Translations under genes and position numbers: made by a program
The notes under the pieces: generated by a model
Told to the model about the DNA's origin: nothing
What the model saw: the letters and a program-made list of their open reading frames with translations, nothing else
The model's database searches: none
Shown here: positions 1-4,109 of the stretch, in pieces
Numbering within the stretch: position 1 is the first letter of the stretch
How the letters are laid out: each line of letters opens with the position of its first letter
Source: Acidobacteriota bacterium
Lineage (GTDB): Bacteria > Acidobacteriota > HRBIN11
NCBI GenBank assembly: GCA_025061865.1
Contig: JANXAA010000177.1
Coordinates: forward strand, 1-5,317
Reading direction: 5' to 3'
DNA length: 5,317 bases

Positions 1-504
1 ATGTCGGCTTTCAAGGATGAAATGCAGGCCTTTAAAGAAGAGTCCCGTCAGGAACGTCGGCAGATGAACAAGCAGTGGGGCGAGTTGGCCCGGAAGATGG
101 GGACCCTCGTCGAGGACATCGTGGCTCCGGCGGCCCGTCCAGTCATCCGGCAGTACTTTGGATGCGAGCCGACGTTCAAGGCCCGCAATGTCCTCCGCCG
201 CATGGACGGCCGGGACTATGAAGTGGACGTACTGGTCGTATGCCCCCACGAGGTCTTCCTGTTCGAGGCCCGCTCGACGCCGAAACCCGAGTCCGTGGAT
301 GAGTTGATCGAGAAGGCTCAGGAGTTCTTTAAATTTTTCCCCGAATACCGGGGTCAGCGTCTGGTCTTAATCCTAGCCAGCCTGGAGTTTCCCGAAAACG
401 TCCTCCGGTATGCGACCCGACGGCGGGTGTACGTCATGGCATATCGGGAATGGGAGTACATGGCCATCCTCAATTTCGACGATATCCCCCGGGAGGCGGT
501 GTGA
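1..504 (+). CDS. PD-(D/E)XK nuclease-like protein with helical N-terminus (start may lie upstream)
   Basis: Encodes 167 visible residues. Residues about 4-33 are highly charged and helical (many E, K, R, Q), a probable coiled coil. A motif reading WGELARKMGTLVEDIVAP (26-43) follows, typical of a nuclease-like family (DUF3782-type) common in thermophiles and cyanobacteria. The core resembles a PD-(D/E)XK fold: a helix glutamate (E38), then strand YEVDVLVV with D76, then strand VFLFEAR with E89 and R91. The usual lysine of E-x-K is arginine here. After this come a helix with EFFKFFPEYRGQ (108-119), a strand LVLILASL, and the ending AILNFDDIPREAV. The family is usually assigned as putative DNA nucleases, but function is largely untested and no substrate can be named. 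The ATG is the first base of the window, so no ribosome binding site is visible and the true start could be upstream. The stop overlaps the fabI start by one base, implying translational coupling. Fold assignment is from motif recognition. Confidence 0.8.
   Translation: MSAFKDEMQAFKEESRQERRQMNKQWGELARKMGTLVEDIVAPAARPVIRQYFGCEPTFKARNVLRRMDGRDYEVDVLVVCPHEVFLFEARSTPKPESVDELIEKAQEFFKFFPEYRGQRLVLILASLEFPENVLRYATRRRVYVMAYREWEYMAILNFDDIPREAV
491..496 (+). promoter_or_regulatory. Ribosome binding site of fabI, inside the upstream gene
   Basis: GGGAGG lies seven bases before the ATG at 504. It sits inside the last codons of the nuclease-like gene, whose TGA stop (502-504) overlaps the ATG. This decides the fabI start: the open frame extends upstream to an ATG at 450, but the added residues (beginning MGVHGHPQF) do not resemble FabI, and starting at 504 makes the catalytic residues fall at the E. 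coli numbers. Confidence 0.8.
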
Positions 505-1274
505 TGAGACTTTTAGACGGCAAACACGGTCTGGTCCTCGGCGTAGCCAACAAGTGGAGTATTGCTTGGGCGATCGCCCGAGCGGCCGCCGAGCATGGGG
601 CTCGGTTGATAGTTACTTATCAAAACGAACGATTTCAGAAACAGGTTCAACAATTGGTCGACACTCTACCGGGCGCTCGGACAGCACCTTGCGACGTCGC
701 TGAAGACGCTCAGCTTGAGGCGCTCCGACAGACGGTCCAGGCTACGATAGGTCACCTTGACTTCGTCGTTCACTCGATCGCACACGCCCATAAGGACGAC
801 TTGGAGGGACCTTTTTATCCAATCCCCAAGGACCGCTTCCTGGCAGCCCTGGACATCAGTGCTTACTCCCTGGTCGCCGTCGTCCGGGCCCTGCGACCCC
901 TGATGCAGGGGCGGTCGGGGAGCGTCTTGACGATGACGTACATCGGGAGCGAGCGGGTCATGCCGAACTACAACGTCATGGGCATCGCCAAGGCCGCCCT
1001 TGAGGCCATTGTCCGATACTTGGCCCACGACCTGGGGCCCTCCGGCATCCGGGTCAACGCCATCTCGGCGGGACCTATCAAGACGCTGGCCGCTTCGGGC
1101 ATCGGGGATTTCTCCCGCATCTTGGAAATTTACCAGACTCGGAGCCCTCTTCGGCGGAACATCACCCAGGAGGACGTCGCCCAGGCCGCCGTATTCCTCT
1201 TAAGCGATATGGCATCGGCTATCACGGGGACGGTCCTCTACGTAGACGCCGGTTTCCACATCATGGGCGTGTGA
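504..1274 (+). CDS. fabI: Enoyl-[acyl-carrier-protein] reductase (NADH), FabI
   Basis: A 256-residue protein, the normal length for FabI, which reduces trans-2-enoyl-ACP to acyl-ACP in the last step of each type II fatty-acid elongation cycle in the cytoplasm. It is an atypical short-chain dehydrogenase with a Rossmann fold. Visible landmarks: nucleotide-binding GVANKWSIAWAIA (13-25); TYQNER (38-43), where Q40 matches the NADH-preferring E. coli enzyme rather than the NADPH-preferring Staphylococcus type; CDVAED (63-68); HSIAHA (90-95); the catalytic set Y146, Y156 and K163 in TYIGSE and PNYNVMGIAK, at exactly the E. coli positions; and NAISAGPIKTLAASGI (185-200) of the substrate-binding loop. 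The C-terminus ends VDAGFHIMGV. Inhibitor-contact positions L100, M159, I200 and F203 are kept. Residue 94, phenylalanine in E. coli, is histidine. The gene overlaps the upstream nuclease-like gene by one base, so both are probably one operon; no promoter is visible within the window. Confidence 0.97.
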   Translation: MRLLDGKHGLVLGVANKWSIAWAIARAAAEHGARLIVTYQNERFQKQVQQLVDTLPGARTAPCDVAEDAQLEALRQTVQATIGHLDFVVHSIAHAHKDDLEGPFYPIPKDRFLAALDISAYSLVAVVRALRPLMQGRSGSVLTMTYIGSERVMPNYNVMGIAKAALEAIVRYLAHDLGPSGIRVNAISAGPIKTLAASGIGDFSRILEIYQTRSPLRRNITQEDVAQAAVFLLSDMASAITGTVLYVDAGFHIMGV

Positions 1275-1299
1275 GGCCACCCTTACAGCCCAGGAAAGA

Positions 1300-1318
1300 G
1301 GCCCGACCGAATCGGGCT
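1300..1318. terminator. Hairpin between convergent genes, possible bidirectional terminator without T-run
   Basis: GCCCGA (1301-1306) pairs perfectly with TCGGGC (1312-1317) around the five-base loop CCGAA, and G1300-T1318 can add a wobble pair on the + strand. It lies 26 bases after the fabI stop and overlaps the TAG stop (1317-1319) of the opposing glycosyltransferase gene. Neither side has a T-run: + continues TAAGGGGG, and - continues CTCTTTCC. It could slow polymerase or protect 3' ends, but it is not a canonical intrinsic terminator. Confidence 0.4.
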
Positions 1319-3203
1319 AAGGGGGTGGGGGGAGGACCTCGATGGACTGGAGGAAGAAACAGCCTAGAGGGCGCCGGTCCGATGAGTCGGGAAACACCTC
1401 GGCGGGGATGAACTCGTATCCGGGCTGAACCTCAAGTAAGGCGTGAGGCTGTCCTATCCTGGCCGGGTCGAGGTCGAGCGTTGCACTTACTCGTTCTGCC
1501 GACGTCATTGGAAGGGGTTGACCATTGAGAGACCACCGAATAGGACACGGGGGGCGGCCCGGGAGCCGGGGCACCCAACCCTGGACGTGAAGGGTCACTC
1601 CCTGGGAGGGTAGACGTAGGACCCAAATTCGACTCCCTTGGGGGTAGGCCCATCGGCTGTAAGGCGACCGGTCATCTTCAGGCGTGTGCCAGTCGGTGAG
1701 GACAACGATGGGGTTTGTGAACTCAAATACATACAGGTTCAAGAGATCGCTATAGGGCCATAGAGCTCGCCAACGAGGTAACCGGAGGTGCGCGTCGGCA
1801 ACTCGTCGACTCACGAGGGGCGGAACGTAGGTCGTCTGAAGCCGCAGGACGTGCTGGACCCCCTCTAAGACGTCGGGTGAGAAGTAGGGCTCATAGACGA
1901 GCCGGATCGCCGACCCACTCATATAGTAGTCGAGATACCGACCCAGAAGGGCATGGTCCGTCAGGATTGCCGTCGTCTTCTCATCGTAATGCTCCCGAAT
2001 AAATCCGGTCACCTGGACGATCGGGAGGGGTTGCCGGCGAAAGCCTTGAAGGATCGGCAAGATGTAAATAGTCTGAAGGGCCATCCATAGGGCGACCAGG
2101 ACGGTCGAGAACCCGACCCCCGCAGAGGCTTCAGCTCGATTCGGGGTACCGACTAAACGAATGATGCCATGGCCGAGTCGGGCCCACCCTAAGAGGCTCA
2201 GCAAGGTCAGAAAAGGCAGGTAATAAATCGAAAAACGCGGCCAATTGCCTAAGATGAGCAGACGAAAGGCGATGAGGGGCCCTAAGAGCCACAAGATCCA
2301 ATGAAGCGAAGCTCGCCGACGGATTACATCCCACGCCCCGACCAGCGTAAGGACCCCCATGAAGGGTGCTAAGTCTCGCCCACCCCAGATGCCGATGAAC
2401 GTCGCCGACCATCGTTGGCGCAGACCCGCTTCGGACCAGTTAAAGAGCAGAGCTTCCGTTTCTTGCTGCCACTTGGCCTGACTCAGGGCGGCCTCGACGT
2501 AAGTCCGGACAGACCCCGTATGGACACTCCAGGGAACGATCCATGTCAGGGTCCCGACCCCAAAACCCAGGACCCCCAGGCCAATGAGGGACCAGGCCTT
2601 ACGACGGACCAGATGAAGTCCCGTATAAGCGATAAGGCCACTCAGGAAAAAGGGGAGCAAGTGTTTGACGCCCATCCCGACTCCCAGGAACGTCATTCCG
2701 AGGGCCCAAGCCCGGGTCGCCCCGTTCAGGCACCGGAGAAAAAGTCCTAGGATGATTAAGAGAACCAGAAAGGCCAGGGCGTCGCCCATCGGACGGACAT
2801 GCTGGAACCACACCTGGGCGCTAAATAGGTACACGAGGGTCGCCAGCAGAGCCGGAAGTCGTCCCAACCAGGGGTGCAGGATACCGAAGTATAAAGGCCC
2901 GGAGAGGGCACCGCTCAGAGCACTCACGGTCGACAGAGCTTGAACGGGGTCGCTGGTCCAAAAATGGATGACCCGAGCGGCTAAGATGAGGAAAAGATAA
3001 CCCGGAGGATGGGGTTGATGGTTCAAGAGATCGATCTTACGGACCGCTAAGGCATAGTTGGCCGAGTCGTACTCCTCGAGGGTCGTCAGCCGAAAGGGCC
3101 ATCGGGTCGCCAGGCCCACGCAGAAGAGTCCCAAGCCGATGAGGACATCTGTCCAGGGTCGGGTCCACGGGGCGATTCGCTTAGACCCGTCATGCGTCTT
3201 CAC
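1317..3203 (-). CDS. Multi-pass membrane glycosyltransferase, GT-C type (PMT/GT39-like), with C-terminal beta-rich domain
   Basis: A 628-residue integral membrane protein. Residues about 19-390 contain roughly ten hydrophobic segments. The first outer loop carries LEEYDSANYALA (42-53) with acidic D46, followed by HQPHPPGYLF (62-71). This is the layout of GT-C transferases that use polyprenyl-phosphate sugar donors (PMT/ArnT/DUF2723-like); the acidic residue is the expected catalytic base. HVRPMGDALAF (135-145) and NWPRFSIYYLPFL (320-332) are further family-like motifs. Residues about 391-500 form a soluble extracytoplasmic stretch (ILTDHALLGRYLDYYM). From about 500 comes a beta-rich domain ending FIPAEVFPDSSDRRPLG (598-614), a pattern I associate with accessory domains of bacterial sugar-processing proteins. 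Donor and acceptor cannot be told. The start is GTG, chosen because AGGAGG lies seven bases before it. It converges on fabI and diverges from the promoter at 3408. The GT-C class is fairly sure; the exact family is not. Confidence 0.85.
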   Translation of the reverse strand: MKTHDGSKRIAPWTRPWTDVLIGLGLFCVGLATRWPFRLTTLEEYDSANYALAVRKIDLLNHQPHPPGYLFLILAARVIHFWTSDPVQALSTVSALSGALSGPLYFGILHPWLGRLPALLATLVYLFSAQVWFQHVRPMGDALAFLVLLIILGLFLRCLNGATRAWALGMTFLGVGMGVKHLLPFFLSGLIAYTGLHLVRRKAWSLIGLGVLGFGVGTLTWIVPWSVHTGSVRTYVEAALSQAKWQQETEALLFNWSEAGLRQRWSATFIGIWGGRDLAPFMGVLTLVGAWDVIRRRASLHWILWLLGPLIAFRLLILGNWPRFSIYYLPFLTLLSLLGWARLGHGIIRLVGTPNRAEASAGVGFSTVLVALWMALQTIYILPILQGFRRQPLPIVQVTGFIREHYDEKTTAILTDHALLGRYLDYYMSGSAIRLVYEPYFSPDVLEGVQHVLRLQTTYVPPLVSRRVADAHLRLPRWRALWPYSDLLNLYVFEFTNPIVVLTDWHTPEDDRSPYSRWAYPQGSRIWVLRLPSQGVTLHVQGWVPRLPGRPPCPIRWSLNGQPLPMTSAERVSATLDLDPARIGQPHALLEVQPGYEFIPAEVFPDSSDRRPLGCFFLQSIEVLPPPP

Positions 3204-3210
3204 GGCACGA

Positions 3211-3216
3211 CCTCCT
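3211..3216 (-). promoter_or_regulatory. Ribosome binding site of the membrane glycosyltransferase
   Basis: On the - strand a perfect AGGAGG lies seven bases before GTG at 3203-3201. This supports the GTG rather than any internal start. Its 5' end overlaps by two bases the tandem repeat that begins immediately upstream. Confidence 0.85.
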
Positions 3217-3247
3217 AATAACAGACTAATAACAGAATACAGAATAC
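3215..3247. repeat. Compound AT-rich tandem repeat next to the glycosyltransferase start
   Basis: Two exact head-to-tail copies of the 11-mer CTAATAACAGA (3215-3225 and 3226-3236) run into two exact copies of the 7-mer CAGAATA (3233-3239 and 3240-3246). The stretch is strikingly AT-rich against its GC-rich surroundings. In the glycosyltransferase mRNA sense it reads as TATTCTG twice, then TTATTAG twice, and runs directly into the AGGAGG. The TATTCT copies are weak -10-like matches, but I find no convincing -35 at the right distance, so I do not call a promoter here. Confidence 0.85.
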
Positions 3248-3282
3248 TCTACGGTACCTTCCCAAATGCACGATGCGTCACT

Positions 3283-3319
3283 CGTCGTTCGTACTCATGA
3301 TCCATGCACCGGAACGACG
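3283..3319. repeat. Inverted repeat, 8-base arms, in the divergent intergenic region
   Basis: CGTCGTTC (3283-3290) and GAACGACG (3312-3319) are exact inverted copies separated by 21 bases. The spacer itself holds CATG-ATC-CATG. It lies upstream of both the glycosyltransferase start and the + strand promoter, where an operator or a structured 5' leader of the glycosyltransferase mRNA would be plausible. No regulator is identifiable. A second small hairpin, CCGAG/CTCGG (3344-3348 with 3354-3358), follows. The remaining bases 3320-3407 show nothing else I can support. Confidence 0.45.
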
Positions 3320-3407
3320 GATTATGGAGCCTGGATGCTCGTCCCGAGCCCATCTCGGCCTCGGCGCAGCGGAGGAGCCCGCAACTATAAGTCAGTCAGC
3401 CCGATCT

Positions 3408-3436
3408 TTGACATCGATCGGGGAATATGGTAGGAT
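3408..3436 (+). promoter_or_regulatory. Strong sigma70-type promoter
   Basis: A perfect -35 TTGACA (3408-3413) is followed by exactly 17 bases and then -10 TAGGAT (3431-3436, four of six matches including the key TA at the start and the final T). Transcription would begin near 3443. No other comparable promoter was seen on the + strand between here and the porin at 4110. It therefore drives either a non-coding RNA or a leader of about 667 bases for the porin. Confidence 0.65.
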
Positions 3437-3442
3437 AAAGAT

Positions 3443-3524
3443 ATAGGTAAACCTTTGCCGTCTCCGTTCCAGAAGACGGCGTAAAGACACCGTGTCTTGC
3501 GCAAAGTTGCGCCGGAAGCTTTTT
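3443..3524 (+). ncRNA. Candidate small RNA or attenuated leader: three tandem hairpins and a T-run
   Basis: Immediately downstream of the promoter are three perfect stems in a row. GCCGTCT/AGACGGC (3457-3463 with 3474-3480) has a 10-base loop. AAGACA/TGTCTT (3484-3489 with 3493-3498) has a tight loop. GCGCA/TGCGC (3499-3503 with 3508-3512) has the loop AAGT. Five Ts follow at 3520-3524, seven bases after the last stem, which is further than in a classical intrinsic terminator. The size, about 80 bases, fits a bacterial small RNA. It does not match 6S, SRP, tmRNA or RNase P signatures that I know. The end point is uncertain and transcription may continue into the region downstream. Confidence 0.4.
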
Positions 3525-3608
3525 CCCACTTTGCTTGCCTCCCCATGAAGTGACTTCTCGATGACGAGTCGCCTCTCCGAAAGCCATCGCAGGGGCTCCG
3601 TCTATCGG

Positions 3609-3652
3609 GTCCTTTCCGCCATCGATGACACCCGGAAAGGACGCAGGTCCTT
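3609..3652 (+). repeat. Hairpin with two mutually exclusive pairings
   Basis: GTCCTTTCCG (3609-3618) pairs perfectly over 10 bases with CGGAAAGGAC (3633-3642), leaving a 14-base loop. The 3' arm can instead pair with the next segment: AAGGAC (3637-3642) with GTCCTT (3647-3652) over a four-base loop GCAG. The first and third segments are thus near copies competing for the middle one, the arrangement seen in attenuators and riboswitch expression platforms. No T-run follows, so a terminator switch is not evident. Confidence 0.5.
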
Positions 3653-3661
3653 CGAGGGTTC

Positions 3662-3686
3662 CCCCCGCCCGCGGGGAGGGTGGGGG
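3662..3686 (+). repeat. GC-rich hairpin, 9 base pairs
   Basis: CCCCCGCCC (3662-3670) pairs with GGGTGGGGG (3678-3686) over a seven-base loop GCGGGGA. The single G-T pair (3667 with 3681) is tolerated only in + strand RNA. The stem is strong but of low sequence complexity. Confidence 0.4.
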
Positions 3687-3720
3687 AGGAGCTCTTGGGT
3701 TGCCAGCGTGACGACGCCCT

Positions 3721-3749
3721 GATGCGATGGGGATTCCCCGATCCGCATC
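3721..3749 (+). repeat. Hairpin with 6-base outer stem and GGGG/CCCC inner stem
   Basis: GATGCG (3721-3726) pairs with CGCATC (3744-3749). Inside, AT (3727-3728) pairs with AT (3741-3742) and GGGG (3729-3732) with CCCC (3736-3739) over the loop ATT, with single-base bulges at 3740 and 3743. It is followed six bases later by the larger hairpin at 3755. Confidence 0.4.
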
Positions 3750-3754
3750 TAAAA

Positions 3755-3798
3755 GGCCGGTCGAGCATCCGTCCCGGGGGACGGACGCTCGGCCGGTC
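3755..3798 (+). repeat. Long hairpin, 21-position arms
   Basis: Bases 3755-3775 pair with 3778-3798: eighteen Watson-Crick pairs, two G-T pairs (3756-3797 and 3761-3792) and one A-C mismatch (3767-3786). The centre CCCGGGGG closes sharply, so the innermost one or two pairs must open to make the loop. It is the longest stem in the window. G-T pairs in place of perfect complementarity fit a conserved RNA structure read from the + strand. No T-run follows (the next bases are GCTTCCC), so it is not a classical terminator. Confidence 0.6.
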
Positions 3799-3837
3799 GC
3801 TTCCCAAAGAAGGGGCGCCCGATTTCCCCCAAAGTCC

Positions 3838-3890
3838 GGTCCCTAAGCTGGGGTGGCATTGATGCCGAATGCGGCATGAGCGTCGGGACC
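3838..3890 (+). repeat. Nested stem-loop with a second competing pairing
   Basis: GGTCCC (3838-3843) pairs with GGGACC (3885-3890), GCT (3847-3849) with AGC (3879-3881), and ATGCCG (3862-3867) with CGGCAT (3872-3877) over the loop AATG, giving a nested three-part stem. ATGCC (3862-3866) can alternatively pair with GGCAT (3855-3859) just upstream, so again one segment has two possible partners. Confidence 0.4.
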
Positions 3891-3933
3891 CTTGGTCTGC
3901 CTCCAGGCCGGCGGCCCATGTCTTTCTTCCGAC

Positions 3934-4011
3934 CGCAAGGTGCCGCCGACCTGCAGTGGACGCAATTATCACGCCGTCCCGACACCCCCGTGGGAGCGCG
4001 GCGGCACTGCG
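3934..4011 (+). repeat. Long-range stem upstream of the porin gene
   Basis: GTGCCGCCG (3940-3948) pairs perfectly with CGGCGGCAC (3999-4007), and CGCA (3934-3937) with TGCG (4008-4011) after a two-base bulge, giving 13 pairs around a 50-base loop. The loop contains a further small pairing, TCCC (3977-3980) with GGGA (3992-3995). The layout is that of a multi-part RNA domain. The GGCACTG at its 3' side recalls part of the cobalamin riboswitch, but the other conserved boxes are absent. Confidence 0.4.
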
Positions 4012-4025
4012 CCCATCGAGAAGTC

Positions 4026-4059
4026 ACCCCGCCTGAACGGTAAGAAAAGTCGGTGGGGT
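4026..4059 (+). repeat. Hairpin just upstream of the porin ribosome binding site
   Basis: ACCCCGCC (4026-4033) pairs with GGTGGGGT (4052-4059), eight pairs including one G-T, over an 18-base loop. It ends 38 bases before the AGGAGG of the porin, so it does not hide that site directly but could influence ribosome loading or mRNA stability. Confidence 0.4.
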
Positions 4060-4097
4060 CGGCATTTGCAGGCACTAAAGGGCTACGTTCAAACATC

Positions 4098-4103
4098 AGG
4101 AGG
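4098..4103 (+). promoter_or_regulatory. Ribosome binding site of the porin gene
   Basis: A perfect AGGAGG lies six bases (GTACCC) before the ATG at 4110. It fixes this start even though it leaves an unusually long stretch ahead of the hydrophobic signal segment. Confidence 0.85.
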
Positions 4104-4109
4104 GTACCC

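Larger units (their letters stand above)
3525..4109 (+). other. Long gene-free, hairpin-rich region; probable structured 5' leader of the porin or large RNA
   Basis: No open frame here looks like a protein: products are short or rich in Arg, Pro, Gly and Ser with no recognisable fold. Instead the stretch is filled with successive stems, listed separately (3609-3652, 3662-3686, 3721-3749, 3755-3798, 3838-3890, 3934-4011, 4026-4059), plus small ones at 3547-3557 (GAAGT/ACTTC) and 3557-3568 (CTCG/CGAG). Four G-T pairs occur in these stems when read as + strand RNA; on the - strand they would be C-A mismatches, and only one position is the reverse case. This favours + strand transcription, in line with the promoter at 3408. 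GC-rich DNA forms stems by chance, so the evidence is suggestive only. Confidence 0.45.

Noticed and set aside
450..503. Upstream extension of fabI from an ATG at 450
   Set aside because: The extra 18 residues do not resemble FabI, overlap the upstream gene in another frame, and the GGGAGG before 504 plus catalytic residue numbering fix the start at 504.
2415..2943. Open frames on the + strand inside the glycosyltransferase gene
   Set aside because: They are antisense to a strong membrane-protein frame and have no recognisable features.
3321..3327. Promoter for the glycosyltransferase using CATAAT on the - strand
   Set aside because: The -10-like hexamer is good, but the bases 17 upstream of it bear no resemblance to a -35 element.
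3673..3689. G-quadruplex
   Set aside because: Only three runs of three or more G are followed by a GG, so the canonical four-run motif is not met; the stretch is better explained as the 3' arm of the hairpin at 3662-3686.
3810..3850. RNase P RNA, because of AAAGTCCGG
   Set aside because: The surrounding GAGGAAAGTCCGGGCT context is absent and no second conserved region is found; signatures of tmRNA and SRP RNA were also looked for and not found.
3385..3972. 195-residue open frame on the - strand across the intergenic region
   Set aside because: The product is rich in Arg, Ser, Gly, Pro and Cys without any recognisable motif, the GTG start has no good ribosome binding site, and the frame runs through nearly all the hairpins and the + strand promoter.
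3934..4040. Cobalamin riboswitch
   Set aside because: GGCACTG and a GTCA...GCCTG stretch are suggestive, but the GGGAA box and the rest of the conserved core are missing.
3204..4109. CRISPR array, insertion sequence or tRNA gene
   Set aside because: No regularly spaced direct repeats, no transposase frame or paired terminal repeats with target duplication, and no cloverleaf or GGTTCGAATCC-type T-arm were seen.
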